In this document: piece by piece, positions 17,484 to 26,222 of the stretch
How positions within the stretch are numbered: the stretch's first letter is position 1
Layout of the letters: the number at the start of each line of letters is the position of its first letter
Assembly (NCBI RefSeq): GCF_020164555.1
Contig: NZ_JAIQZB010000008.1
Location: forward strand, 1-64,000
Direction: 5' to 3'
DNA: 64,000 nucleotides
Source: Salegentibacter lacus
Lineage (GTDB): Bacteria; Bacteroidota; Bacteroidia; Flavobacteriales; Flavobacteriaceae
The notes under the pieces: generated by a model
Seen by the model: the letters and a program-made list of their open reading frames with translations, nothing else
Databases searched by the model: none
Told to the model about the DNA's origin: nothing
Program-made: the position numbers and the translations under genes

Positions 17484-20114
17484 TTATTTCAAACTTTCTA
17501 AACTTGCTTTAATCGCTTCTATTTTTGCTTCAGCATCAGCCTTTTTAGCTTTTTCTATAGCAACCACTTTTTCCGGTGCATTATTTACAAAACGCTCGTT
17601 AGAAAGCTTTTTCTCTACAGATTTTAAGAAACCTTCATTATATTTTAATTCTTCTTCCAGTTTTTCAATTTCAGCATCCACATCTATAGAACCGGCAATT
17701 GGAATAAAATATTCGTTAGATTTTACACGGAAGGAAAGTGCGCCTTCCACCTGCTTATCTACATAGCTAAAAGCATCTATATTTCCCATTTTCAAAATTA
17801 CAGGATCAAATAATTCTGATGCCTTTTCATTATTCATCACCATAAGATCTATGGTGTTTTTGAATGAAATATTCTTTTCTTTCCTTATTTTTCTAATTCC
17901 CGCAATAACTTCTGAAGCCAAACCAAATTCACTTATTATTCCCTCATTGAAATCTTTAAGTTCAGGCCATTTTGCGATAATTAAAGCTTCAGATGCTTTT
18001 CTTTCGGTAATTTCCTGCCAAATCTCTTCGGTTACAAAAGGCATAAATGGATGAAGAATCTTTAGATTATCCTCTAAGATTTCAATTACAGCCTTGTAGG
18101 TTTTGGAATCCATAGGCTGCCCGTAAGCGGGTTTCACCATTTCGAGAAACCAGGAACAGTAATCGTCCCAAACCAGCTTATAAGTACTCATTAAAGCATC
18201 ACTCATTCGGTATTTAGAGTAATGATCTTCAATTTCAGCAAGAGTTTTTCTAAATCTCGCCGTATACCAGTCTATAGCGATTTTAGAAGTTTCGTCTTGT
18301 TCTTTTTCTTCGGAAACCTCCCAACCTTTAACTAGTCTGAAAGCGTTCCAAATTTTATTTGAAAAAGCACTCCCCTGCTTACAGAGGTCTTCCTCGAACA
18401 TTAAATCGTTTCCAGCGGGAGAACTTAATAACATTCCTACCCGAACACCATCGGCGCCATACTGCTCAATTAACCCCAGAGGATCTGGTGAGTTCCCCAG
18501 GGATTTAGACATTTTCCTACGCTGCTTATCACGAACAATACCGGTGAGATATACATTTTTAAAAGGTCTTTCACCTCGATATTCATACCCGGCCATAATC
18601 ATACGTGCTACCCAGAAAAATAAAATTTCGGGGGCGGTAACAAGATCGTTGGTAGGATAATAATATTTAATTTCTTCATTTTCCGGCTCCAGGATACCGT
18701 TGAAAACACTCATTGGCCATAACCATGACGAGAACCAGGTATCCAGCGCATCTTTATCCTGAATTAATTCTTCAGCCTTAAGACTTTCATTACCGGATTT
18801 CTTACGGGCTTTTTCCAATGCTTCTTCTGCAGTTTCAGCAACTACAAAATCCTCTTTTCCGCTTCCGAAGAAATAAGCAGGAATCTGCTGTCCCCAAAGT
18901 AGCTGACGCGAAATATTCCAGTCGCGCACATTTTCCATCCAGTGCTTATAGGTATTCAGAAATTTATCTGGCACCAGGTTTATTTCGTCACCAACCACCG
19001 CATCAATTGCCGGTTTAGCCAGCTCTTTCATCTTTAAAAACCATTGATCGCTAAGTTTTGGTTCTATAACCGCACCGGTACGTTCACTGGTTCCTACCTT
19101 ATTAATGTGCTCTTCAGTTTTGGTAAGCACACCCATTTCTTTTAATTCTTCTACAATTTCTTTCCTGGCCTGAAACCTGTCTTTACCTTCATAGTGCATT
19201 CCATGGGCATTAAGGCTGGCATCATCATTAAGGATATCAATTACCTCCAGGTTATGCTTATCTCCAAGCATTTTATCGTTCTCATCATGAGCCGGGGTTA
19301 CTTTTAAACAACCGGTACCAAACTCCACATCTACATATTCGTCTTCGATAATTGGAATCACGCGATTGCAAATAGGCACAATTGCATTCTTACCTTTTAA
19401 ATGCGTAAAACGCTCATCATTGGGATTAATACAAATTGCCGTATCTCCCAGAATAGTTTCGGGACGTGTAGTTGCGATGGTTAAAACCTCATCACTACCT
19501 TCTATCTTATAATTCAGGTAATAAAGATTTCCTTGTTTTTCCAGGTGAATCACCTCTTCATCAGAAAGCGTGGTTTTTGCTACAGGATCCCAATTTACCA
19601 TTCGGTAGCCACGGTAGATAAGGCCTTTTTCATATAAATCAACAAAAACCTTAATCACGGAAGCTGACATGTTTTCATCCATCGTAAACTTCGTACGATC
19701 CCAGTCACAGGAAGCGCCTAGCTTTTTTAACTGCTCCAGGATAATTCCGCCATGTTTATGTGTCCAATCCCAGGCGTGTTGTAGAAATTCCTCACGGCTA
19801 AGATCGTTTTTATCAATTCCTTCAGCCTTTAATTTTGCTACTACTTTTGCTTCAGTTGCAATAGAAGCGTGATCGGTTCCCGGTACCCAGCAGGCATTAT
19901 AGCCTTTTAACCTGGCTCTTCTCACCAGGACATCTTGAATAGTATTATTCAACATATGCCCCATATGCAAAACACCGGTCACGTTTGGCGGCGGAATCAC
20001 AATGGTGTAAGGCTCTCTCTCATCTACTTCTGAATGAAAATACTTGTTTTCCATCCAGTAGTTATACCATTTATCTTCTACTTTTTTTGAATCGTATTGG
20101 GAAGCAATCGCCAT
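17484..20114 (-). CDS. valS: valine--tRNA ligase
   Basis: The class I synthetase charges tRNA-Val and edits threonine. The 876-residue protein has the HIGH-type motif [13 protein letters not shown] near residue 40, the editing domain with [25 protein letters not shown], the anticodon-binding helical domain, and a C-terminal coiled coil that begins [17 protein letters not shown]. It is transcribed alone. Confidence 0.97.
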   Translation of the reverse strand: MAIASQYDSKKVEDKWYNYWMENKYFHSEVDEREPYTIVIPPPNVTGVLHMGHMLNNTIQDVLVRRARLKGYNACWVPGTDHASIATEAKVVAKLKAEGIDKNDLSREEFLQHAWDWTHKHGGIILEQLKKLGASCDWDRTKFTMDENMSASVIKVFVDLYEKGLIYRGYRMVNWDPVAKTTLSDEEVIHLEKQGNLYYLNYKIEGSDEVLTIATTRPETILGDTAICINPNDERFTHLKGKNAIVPICNRVIPIIEDEYVDVEFGTGCLKVTPAHDENDKMLGDKHNLEVIDILNDDASLNAHGMHYEGKDRFQARKEIVEELKEMGVLTKTEEHINKVGTSERTGAVIEPKLSDQWFLKMKELAKPAIDAVVGDEINLVPDKFLNTYKHWMENVRDWNISRQLLWGQQIPAYFFGSGKEDFVVAETAEEALEKARKKSGNESLKAEELIQDKDALDTWFSSWLWPMSVFNGILEPENEEIKYYYPTNDLVTAPEILFFWVARMIMAGYEYRGERPFKNVYLTGIVRDKQRRKMSKSLGNSPDPLGLIEQYGADGVRVGMLLSSPAGNDLMFEEDLCKQGSAFSNKIWNAFRLVKGWEVSEEKEQDETSKIAIDWYTARFRKTLAEIEDHYSKYRMSDALMSTYKLVWDDYCSWFLEMVKPAYGQPMDSKTYKAVIEILEDNLKILHPFMPFVTEEIWQEITERKASEALIIAKWPELKDFNEGIISEFGLASEVIAGIRKIRKEKNISFKNTIDLMVMNNEKASELFDPVILKMGNIDAFSYVDKQVEGALSFRVKSNEYFIPIAGSIDVDAEIEKLEEELKYNEGFLKSVEKKLSNERFVNNAPEKVVAIEKAKKADAEAKIEAIKASLESLK

Positions 20115-20140
20115 ATTGGTCTGGTTTTTGAAAATAAAGG

Positions 20141-20148
20141 CAAAAGTA
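20141..20148 (-). promoter_or_regulatory. putative valS promoter
   Basis: On the minus strand this is TACTTTTG, a perfect -7 box. TTTT lies at the correct 19-base -33 position. Transcription would begin near 20134, 20 bases before the ATG. Confidence 0.5.
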
Positions 20149-20191
20149 AATATAACTTAAGGATTATAAAAGAAGTTGATTTGAATATAAT

Positions 20192-20222
20192 TTTGAGTGT
20201 ACATCATTTCAGCTTATCTTTA
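20192..20222 (+). promoter_or_regulatory. putative promoter of the DUF1573 gene
   Basis: A TTTG (20192-20195) and a TATCTTTA (20215-20222) are separated by 19 bases, matching the Bacteroidota -33/-7 arrangement with one change in the -7 box. It lies 27 bp before the ATG. Confidence 0.5.
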
Positions 20223-20248
20223 CCTTTCGTTATTAAAAACCAGAAATT

Positions 20249-20638
20249 ATGAAAAAATTAATCGCTATTGCCATTTTTGTTGTTGCCGGTTTAGGTACTG
20301 CAATGGCACAGGAAACAGCCAAAATAGAATTCAAGAGTGAAACTATCGATTATGGCGAAATAAAAAAAGGAAGTGACGGAATTAGGATTTTTGAATTTAC
20401 TAATACCGGAAACGCTCCATTGGTGATTGCCAATGTGACTTCAAGTTGCGGGTGTACTATCCCTAAAAAGCCTGAAGAACCTATTCAACCGGGCGAAACC
20501 GGTGAAATTCAGGTGAAATACAACACCAAACTTGTGGGGCCAATTAGAAAAACGGTTACTGTTTATTCTAATGCTGACGAAGCTACAAAATCGCTTAAAA
20601 TTAAAGGAAGAGTTATCGAAGACGATACCAGCCGTTAA
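20249..20638 (+). CDS. secreted DUF1573 protein
   Basis: The 129-residue protein has a signal peptide (ending TAMAQ) and a single DUF1573 immunoglobulin-like domain with the typical FEFTNTGNAPLVIANVTSSC GCT core (a CGC motif) and IQPGETGEIQVKYNT. Members are common in Bacteroidota; the function is unknown, although they look like periplasmic or surface Ig modules. It is a single-gene unit with its own promoter and a composite terminator. Confidence 0.88.
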   Translation: MKKLIAIAIFVVAGLGTAMAQETAKIEFKSETIDYGEIKKGSDGIRIFEFTNTGNAPLVIANVTSSCGCTIPKKPEEPIQPGETGEIQVKYNTKLVGPIRKTVTVYSNADEATKSLKIKGRVIEDDTSR

Positions 20639-20664
20639 TTTTTAAGATGAAGAATTAAGAATGG

Positions 20665-20775
20665 CCGTTTGAAAAGTCTGTATAAACGTCATCCTGAACT
20701 TGTTTCAGGATCTAATATATTAGAAGTTGAAACAAGTTCAGCTTGATGTAAATAGAATTTTCAAACGGTTTTTTT
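20665..20775 (+). terminator. terminator with nested palindromic repeat
   Basis: The outer arms CCGTTTGAAAA (20665-20675) and TTTTCAAACGG (20758-20768) are exact inverses followed by seven T bases. Within them CGTCATCCTGAACTTG, TTTCAGGAT, GAAACAAGTTC and GCTTGATG form two further inverted pairs. It is built like the element at 11633-11717, which shares the GTTTGAA outer arm and the CTGAAACAAGTTCAG core. Confidence 0.7.
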
Positions 20776-20897
20776 ACGCCTTAAATTTTAGAATTTTAAC
20801 TTAAGGAATGCATATACAGGTTTAGCCAATTATAACCAAAAATAGGCTTAGAATCTTACAGGAATTTTGCATTTTTGCACTTATTAAAAACAATCTC

Positions 20898-22088
20898 ATG
20901 CCAAGTATTTCAAACAAAGGGCGCAATATGCCCGAATCTCCAATAAGAAAATTAGTTCCTTTTGCTGAAGCAGCAGTAAAAAAAGGAAAAAAAATATACC
21001 AATTAAATATTGGGCAACCAGATATTGAAACGCCAAAAGCAGCTCTAGACGCGGTAAAAAACAACAATATCGATGTGCTCTCTTACAGCCATTCTGCAGG
21101 TTTTGAATCGTATAGAATCAAACTGGCTAAATATTATCGCAAGAATGATATCCCGGTAGATGCTGAAGATATTATCATCACCACTGGAGGTTCTGAAGCT
21201 TTGTTATTTGCTATGGGAAGTATTACCGACCCGGGAGACGAAGTGATAATTCCGGAGCCTTTTTATGCTAATTATAATGGCTTCGCAACGGCTTCGGGAG
21301 TTCAAATTGTTCCTATTAAAGGATCTATTGAAGATAATTTTTCACTTCCGGAAATTTCAGAATTTGAAAAATTAATTACCGATAAAACCAAAGCGATTTT
21401 ACTTTGTAACCCGGGAAATCCAACCGGTTATTTATATACGCGCGAAGAAATTCAGCAGCTTGCAGATTTAGCGATAAAACACGACCTGTTTATTGTTGCC
21501 GATGAAGTATACCGCGAATTTGCTTACGATGGTGTAAAACATCATTCTATTATGAGTATTCCCGGCCTGGAACAAAACGCTATTATGGTAGATTCTGTTT
21601 CCAAGCGTTACAGTATGTGTGGCGCAAGAATTGGATGCCTGGTTTCCAAGAATAAGGAAGTAATGACGGCCGCGATGAAATTCGCACAGGCAAGATTAAG
21701 TCCGCCTACATTTGCACAAATAGCTGCAGAAGCTGCTTTAGATACCCCAGATGAATATTTTGAGGAAGTAAATAAAGAATATACCGAAAGAAGAAACCTT
21801 TTAATTGAAGGTTTGGAAAGAATTCCAGGCGTAAAAGTAGCGAAACCAAAAGGTGCGTTTTACTGTATCGCTGAACTACCTGTAGAAAATGCCGATAAAT
21901 TTGCCCAGTGGTTACTGGAAGATTTTGAATTCAACAAGGAAACTGTAATGGTTGCTCCCGCTGCCGGATTCTACTCTACTCCAAATACCGGAATGAACCA
22001 GGTGCGAATTGCTTATGTTTTGAAAAAAGAAAACCTGGAAAGAGCCATAGAAATTCTTAAAATAGCCCTGGAAGAATACAACAAATAG
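20898..22088 (+). CDS. PLP-dependent aminotransferase, class I/II
   Basis: This 396-residue fold-type I enzyme has the pattern of aspartate-like aminotransferases: LNIGQPDIETP, ITTGGSEALLFAM, LLCNPGNPTG, ADEVYREFAYDG and the PLP-binding Lys in DSVSKRYSMCGARIG. The likely reaction is transamination of aspartate or a related amino acid, but the exact substrate is not fixed by sequence. It is followed after 3 bp by murB, suggesting one transcript. Confidence 0.88.
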   Translation: MPSISNKGRNMPESPIRKLVPFAEAAVKKGKKIYQLNIGQPDIETPKAALDAVKNNNIDVLSYSHSAGFESYRIKLAKYYRKNDIPVDAEDIIITTGGSEALLFAMGSITDPGDEVIIPEPFYANYNGFATASGVQIVPIKGSIEDNFSLPEISEFEKLITDKTKAILLCNPGNPTGYLYTREEIQQLADLAIKHDLFIVADEVYREFAYDGVKHHSIMSIPGLEQNAIMVDSVSKRYSMCGARIGCLVSKNKEVMTAAMKFAQARLSPPTFAQIAAEAALDTPDEYFEEVNKEYTERRNLLIEGLERIPGVKVAKPKGAFYCIAELPVENADKFAQWLLEDFEFNKETVMVAPAAGFYSTPNTGMNQVRIAYVLKKENLERAIEILKIALEEYNK

Positions 22089-22091
22089 GCT

Positions 22092-23105
22092 ATGCAGGTT
22101 GCTGAAAATTTTTCGTTGAAAGAATACAATACTTTTGGAGTAGATGTAACAGCCAGGAAATTTGTTTCGGTGCACTCTACTGGAGAATTACGTGATGTTT
22201 TGCAGCAAACCTATGCTTCCGAAATTTTTGTTTTGGGGGGCGGCAGCAATATGCTTCTTACACAAGATATAGATAAAACCGTTATTCATATTGGCTTAAA
22301 AGGAATTGAACTTATTTCTGAAAGCCGTGATGATGTAGTTTTAAAAGTTGGTGCCGGCGAAAACTGGCACCAATTTGTTTTATATTGTATTGAAAAGGGC
22401 TACGGCGGGCTTGAAAACCTTTCCTTAATTCCGGGTAATGTTGGCACAGCACCGGTTCAAAATATAGGTGCCTATGGCGTTGAACTAAAAGACAGTTTTG
22501 AATCTTGCGAAGCTATGCGCATTCAAACGCTAGAAGTGGACACCTTTAGCGCCGAACAATGCGAATTTGATTACAGAAATTCTGTTTTTAAGAATAAACT
22601 GAAAGGAGAATATATTATTACCTCTGTAAATTTCAGGCTCAGTAAAAAAGATCACCAGTTAAGCACTTCCTATGGTGCGATCCAGGAAGAACTGGACAGA
22701 CATAATATTGAAAAGCCAACGGTTAAAAATGTTTCTGATGCGGTTATAAGTATCCGTCAACAGAAATTACCAGATCCAAGGGAACTGGGAAACAGCGGTA
22801 GTTTTTTTAAAAATCCGGTTATTAAGGAAACTGAATTCAAAAAACTACAAAAACAATTTCCTGAAATGCCTTTTTATGCTTTGCAGGCAAATAACATTAA
22901 AATTCCTGCAGGCTGGCTTATAGACCAGGCCGGTTTAAAAGGTTACCGACAAGGAGACGCGGGAGTACATAAAAATCAGGCATTGGTTCTCGTGAATTAT
23001 GGAAATGCAACCGGACAGGAGATTTTAGCACTTTCCAAAGAAATTCAGGATAAGATCTATAAGAAATACGGCATACAACTCGAACCGGAAGTAAATGTTA
23101 TCTAA
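22092..23105 (+). CDS. murB: UDP-N-acetylenolpyruvoylglucosamine reductase
   Basis: MurB reduces the enolpyruvyl group to give UDP-MurNAc, using NADPH and FAD. At 337 residues it is the type I (E. coli-like) form. FAD-domain motifs seen are VLGGGSNMLLT and LSLIPGNVGTAPVQNIGAYG. The catalytic Ser is in GNSGSFFKNP, and the C-terminal Glu is in QLEPEVNVI. It sits just upstream of the orphan TPP riboswitch and has no terminator of its own that I can see. Confidence 0.95.
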   Translation: MQVAENFSLKEYNTFGVDVTARKFVSVHSTGELRDVLQQTYASEIFVLGGGSNMLLTQDIDKTVIHIGLKGIELISESRDDVVLKVGAGENWHQFVLYCIEKGYGGLENLSLIPGNVGTAPVQNIGAYGVELKDSFESCEAMRIQTLEVDTFSAEQCEFDYRNSVFKNKLKGEYIITSVNFRLSKKDHQLSTSYGAIQEELDRHNIEKPTVKNVSDAVISIRQQKLPDPRELGNSGSFFKNPVIKETEFKKLQKQFPEMPFYALQANNIKIPAGWLIDQAGLKGYRQGDAGVHKNQALVLVNYGNATGQEILALSKEIQDKIYKKYGIQLEPEVNVI

Positions 23106-23190
23106 TTCCAATAAGAATTTATTTAACTTTTGAATTTAAAAAAATATTATAATTGGCTTAATATTAGCATTATAACCCATAAAATATTCT

Positions 23191-23198
23191 TATATTTA
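23191..23198 (+). promoter_or_regulatory. putative promoter of the TPP riboswitch RNA
   Basis: TATATTTA, one base off TAnnTTTG, lies so that transcription would begin near 23204, the first base of riboswitch helix P1. No -33 box is clear. The fit between predicted start and P1 is the main support. Confidence 0.4.
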
Positions 23199-23203
23199 TA
23201 AAA

Positions 23204-23278
23204 TCAATATCGGGGTGCTTAGGCTGAGAAATACCCGCAAAAACCTGATCTGGATAATCCTAGCGTAGGAAATATTGA
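23204..23278 (+). ncRNA. TPP (THI-box) riboswitch
   Basis: The conserved core is unmistakable: CGGGGTGC, GGCTGAGAAATACCC, ACCTGATCTGGATAAT and AGCGTAGGAAA in the right order and spacing. P1 is a perfect seven-pair helix, TCAATAT (23204-23210) with ATATTGA (23272-23278). A short hairpin (AAAAGAC/GTCTTTT, 23284-23303) and a strong terminator follow. What is odd is that no thiamine gene follows: downstream lies the 3' end of a fasciclin gene on the other strand. The aptamer itself shows no sign of decay. Confidence 0.92.
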
Positions 23279-23312
23279 ATCTGAAAAGACTTCATTGTCT
23301 TTTTACGAGGAG

Positions 23313-23347
23313 AGCTTCATTTTCTTTAGGGAAAATGAAGCTTTTTT
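23313..23347 (+). terminator. expression-platform terminator of the TPP riboswitch
   Basis: AGCTTCATTTTC (23313-23324) pairs perfectly with GAAAATGAAGCT (23331-23342), followed by a T-run. The 5' hairpin just upstream contains CTTCATTGTC, one base different from CTTCATTTTC, so it could compete for the same 3' arm as an antiterminator. That is an inference from sequence. Confidence 0.8.
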
Positions 23348-23363
23348 GGTTGAATATTTGCAT

Positions 23364-23392
23364 AAAAAACCCGTCACAGAATTGACGGGTTT
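23364..23392 (-). terminator. terminator of the fasciclin gene
   Basis: AAACCCGTCA (23367-23376) and TGACGGGTTT (23383-23392) are exact inverses. Read on the minus strand, the hairpin is followed by a T-run from the A bases at 23364-23369. It sits 26 bp past the fasciclin stop. Confidence 0.75.
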
Positions 23393-23417
23393 CCAATACT
23401 CTATAATTATTGTTGTT

Positions 23418-24035
23418 TTATGAAGCTTTCTTCATCACTACACCATCAATAAGGTGTACCATACCATTAGAAGCTTCAATATCTGTAGCGATAATGGTCG
23501 CTGTATTTCCATTTCCATCTTTAAGAACAATGTTCTCACCGTCCATCATAGCGGTAAGCTCTGCACCTTCCATTGTAGCGAAAGTTACCTCACCGTCTCC
23601 GTCTTCTATCATTTGACTTAGATCTGAAGCGGTAATTTCTTTATCTACTACGTGATATTTCAATACCCCGGCTAATTGATCTTTATTTTCACTCTTCATT
23701 AATTCGTCTAATGTAGCTTTATCAACTTTTTCAAAAGCACTGTTTGTAGGTGCAAAAACAGTAAAAGGACCTTCATCTTCAGTAAAAGAAGTGGCTAATT
23801 CTGCACTTTTTAGTGCGCTAACCAAAGTACTTAAAGAATCGGTCGCCATTGCTTTAGCTGCAATACTGTTAGATTCCATTTCCATACGCTCTTTCTCAGC
23901 TTCCATTTCGGCCTGACGCTCTGCTTCCTCCTGCTCCATTTGAGCTTTCTCTTCTTCTTTTTTCTTATTATCCTCACAAGAAGTAAAACTGAATGCAAAA
24001 ACTGCCAATAGTATTAATAAAAATTTAGATTTCAT
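23418..24035 (-). CDS. fasciclin-domain lipoprotein
   Basis: The protein is 205 residues long. A lipoprotein signal (AVFAFSFTSC) is followed by a charged Glu/Lys-rich coiled linker (about 23-60) and one FAS1 domain with FTEDEGPFTVFAPTNSAFEKV and the C-terminal ASNGMVHLIDGVVM. FAS1 domains mediate adhesion. The gene faces the orphan TPP riboswitch, whose read-through RNA would be antisense to it. Confidence 0.9.
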   Translation of the reverse strand: MKSKFLLILLAVFAFSFTSCEDNKKKEEEKAQMEQEEAERQAEMEAEKERMEMESNSIAAKAMATDSLSTLVSALKSAELATSFTEDEGPFTVFAPTNSAFEKVDKATLDELMKSENKDQLAGVLKYHVVDKEITASDLSQMIEDGDGEVTFATMEGAELTAMMDGENIVLKDGNGNTATIIATDIEASNGMVHLIDGVVMKKAS

Positions 24036-24175
24036 AAATTTAGTTTTAGTGGTTTAAGCAATCTAATTTAGAGTCTAATATCGACATTTTGAGGCTTTTA
24101 CGATTAAATTTTAGTTAAAGTATGTAAAGCTTATACTAATATACTCCGTAATTTTCCCAAACGTCATTTTATTGT

Positions 24176-24183
24176 TATTTTTG
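24176..24183 (+). promoter_or_regulatory. putative promoter of the 24.3-26.1 kb operon
   Basis: TATTTTTG matches the -7 consensus and lies 88 bp before the small membrane protein gene. TTTTC occurs near the -33 position. Confidence 0.4.
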
Positions 24184-24270
24184 CAGTAGTAATAATATAC
24201 CCGATGTTTTCGGGAATTATTTAAATAAAAACCTTGATCTAGAAAAAAGGTTTTAGTAAAAAATACAGCT

Positions 24271-24477
24271 ATGCAATTATTATTAATAACAATTTTACTT
24301 TTAGGACTGGCTTTTGCCGGAATCGCCATCAAAATATGGGGAAAGAAAGACGGTAAATTTGCGGGAACCTGCGCCAGCCAAAGTCCATTTTTAAACAAAG
24401 AAGGTGAAGCCTGTAGTTTCTGCGGGAAATTACCCGATGAAATGTCTGATTGTTCTGGAGAAAAGAAGGCTAATTAG
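24271..24477 (+). CDS. small membrane protein with a CxxC pair
   Basis: This 68-residue protein has an N-terminal membrane segment (LLLITILLLGLAFAGIAIKIW) and a short tail with GTCASQSPFLNKEGEACSFCGKLPDEMSDC, containing four cysteines, including a CSFC pair that could bind metal or form disulfides. I know it only as an uncharacterised flavobacterial protein. It is followed after 5 bp by the glycosyltransferase gene. Confidence 0.7.
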   Translation: MQLLLITILLLGLAFAGIAIKIWGKKDGKFAGTCASQSPFLNKEGEACSFCGKLPDEMSDCSGEKKAN

Positions 24478-24482
24478 ACTAA

Positions 24483-25586
24483 ATGGCAACAATTCTACTG
24501 GGATTTTTCTTTTTATTTTCCTTAATCATTCTGGCCTATTATTTGGCCTTTTTCGCATTCGCAAGTGATAAAACAAAAAATCCCGGTAAAATGAACTTGC
24601 CGGTTTCGGTTATTGTTTGTGCTAAAAACGAAGCTGAAAACCTTAAAAACTTTCTTCCTCCTATCCTGGATCAGGATTATCCCTATTTTGAAGTAATAAT
24701 TATCAATGATGCTTCGCAAGATGAAACTTTAGAAGTTATAGAGGATTTTCAGGCCCTCGATGGTAGGATAAAACTGGTAGATGTACAAAATAATGAAGCT
24801 TTTTGGGCTAATAAAAAGTATGCTCTTACCTTAGGAATTAAAAAAGCTCAGAATCCTTATTTAATTTTCACCGATGCCGACTGCGCTCCGCAAAGCCAAA
24901 ATTGGATTACCCATATGGCTGCTGGGTTTCAGGAAGAAAAAAGTATCGTATTAGGTTATGGCGGTTATTTTAAAAACAGCAAGTCTTTACTTAACAAACT
25001 TATTCGCTTTGAAACCTTGCTTACGGCTATTCAGTATTTTTCTTATGCAAAATTAGGAAATCCGTATATGGGCGTGGGCAGGAATCTTGCCTACACTTCT
25101 AAACAATTTTACGATCAAAAAGGATTTGCAAATCATTTGCATCTGCGTTCGGGGGACGATGATCTTTTTGTAAATGAAGGAGGAAACGAGTACAACACTT
25201 TTATCTGTCATCACCCCGAAGCCAGCACGCGAAGTGTTCCTAAGACCGATTTGAAATCCTGGTTTCAACAAAAAAGAAGGCACGCTTCAGTAGCCGGTTT
25301 TTATAAAACAAAAGACAAAGTTTTGCTGGGCTTATTTTATACTTCGCGATTCTTTTTCTGGATCTTATTGTTAGTTTTACTCGTACTTCAATTTCAATGG
25401 CAACTTGTTTTAGGTGTAGCGGGACTTGTATTGTTGGTACAGGCGATTGTCTACGCTAAATCGGCTAAAAAACTTCAGGAGACCGATGTAGTTTGGTTAT
25501 TTCCGTTTTTAGAAGTATTTTTAATATTCACCCAATTTGGCATATTTATAGCAAACAGCGTTTCAAAACCTACGCATTGGAAATAA
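24483..25586 (+). CDS. family 2 membrane glycosyltransferase
   Basis: The 367-residue protein begins with a membrane anchor, continues with a GT-A domain (PVSVIVCAKNEAENLKNFLP, a DxD-type IFTDADCAPQ, and RSGDDDLFVNEGGN) and ends with two to three membrane segments. The Q..RRH region QQKRRHASVAGFY is like the QxxRW motif of processive enzymes. It probably extends a surface polysaccharide or glycolipid. It overlaps the sigma-factor start by about 10 bp. Confidence 0.88.
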   Translation: MATILLGFFFLFSLIILAYYLAFFAFASDKTKNPGKMNLPVSVIVCAKNEAENLKNFLPPILDQDYPYFEVIIINDASQDETLEVIEDFQALDGRIKLVDVQNNEAFWANKKYALTLGIKKAQNPYLIFTDADCAPQSQNWITHMAAGFQEEKSIVLGYGGYFKNSKSLLNKLIRFETLLTAIQYFSYAKLGNPYMGVGRNLAYTSKQFYDQKGFANHLHLRSGDDDLFVNEGGNEYNTFICHHPEASTRSVPKTDLKSWFQQKRRHASVAGFYKTKDKVLLGLFYTSRFFFWILLLVLLVLQFQWQLVLGVAGLVLLVQAIVYAKSAKKLQETDVVWLFPFLEVFLIFTQFGIFIANSVSKPTHWK

Positions 25587-26149
25587 ATCAGGAATTGCTA
25601 CTTACCAAAATTAAAGCTGCCAAAAAAGGGAGTCAGTCAGCTTTTAATTATTTGCTTGATACTTTTTGGGATAATGTTTACGGTTTTCAGCTAAAAAAAA
25701 CCGGTAACGCTTACGAATCTGAAGATATTACCATTCAAACTTTTTCCAAAGCTTTTAATAAGATCCATACTTTTGATGAAGATTATTCTTTTAGCACCTG
25801 GCTTATTGCGATTTCAAAGAATATTCACGTAGATATGATTCGGAAGCAAAAGTCTTCTATCAGGTCTCAAACAACTTCAGATCAAAATGAAAAAGTACAT
25901 CGTATTGCCGATGAAACCCCTACTATTGAAGACAAATTAATTAGCGAACAGCATTTAGCGCAACTCCTTACCGATATTAAACAACTGAAGCCACATTACC
26001 AGGAGGTGATCAATCTTAGATATTTTCAGGAGAAATCTTATAAAGAAATCGCCGAGTGTTTGGATGAACCTATGAATAATGTAAAAGTAAAACTCCTGAG
26101 AGCCAAAAAGTTACTTGCAGGAATTATTGAGGATCGAAAATCGGTGTAA
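25577..26149 (+). CDS. ECF-type sigma-70 factor
   Basis: Region 2 is YESEDITIQTFSKAF followed by DEDYSFSTWLIAISKN. Region 4 is INLRYFQEKSYKEIAEC followed by NVKVKLLRAKKLL. I take TTG at 25577 as start (MEINQELLLTKIKAA, 190 residues), since it overlaps the upstream stop by only ten bases; an extension to 25493 would lie entirely inside the glycosyltransferase gene. No anti-sigma gene is beside it. It may control envelope genes, but the targets are not visible. Confidence 0.85.
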   Translation: MEINQELLLTKIKAAKKGSQSAFNYLLDTFWDNVYGFQLKKTGNAYESEDITIQTFSKAFNKIHTFDEDYSFSTWLIAISKNIHVDMIRKQKSSIRSQTTSDQNEKVHRIADETPTIEDKLISEQHLAQLLTDIKQLKPHYQEVINLRYFQEKSYKEIAECLDEPMNNVKVKLLRAKKLLAGIIEDRKSV

Positions 26150-26197
26150 GTTATCACCGACTTAACGTTCTAATTTATGCAGTTCATTAGATTATTG

Positions 26198-26205
26198 TAT
26201 CTTTG
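26198..26205 (+). promoter_or_regulatory. putative promoter of lipA-gap
   Basis: TATCTTTG, a perfect -7 box, lies 18 bases before the lipA ATG. Confidence 0.5.
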
Positions 26206-26222
26206 AAACCTAGAATTTTGCT

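Noticed and set aside
23341-23418. Possible short TTG-started frame after the TPP riboswitch terminator
   Set aside because: It runs through the fasciclin terminator and ends at the fasciclin stop region; it has no sensible protein content, so it does not supply the missing riboswitch target.
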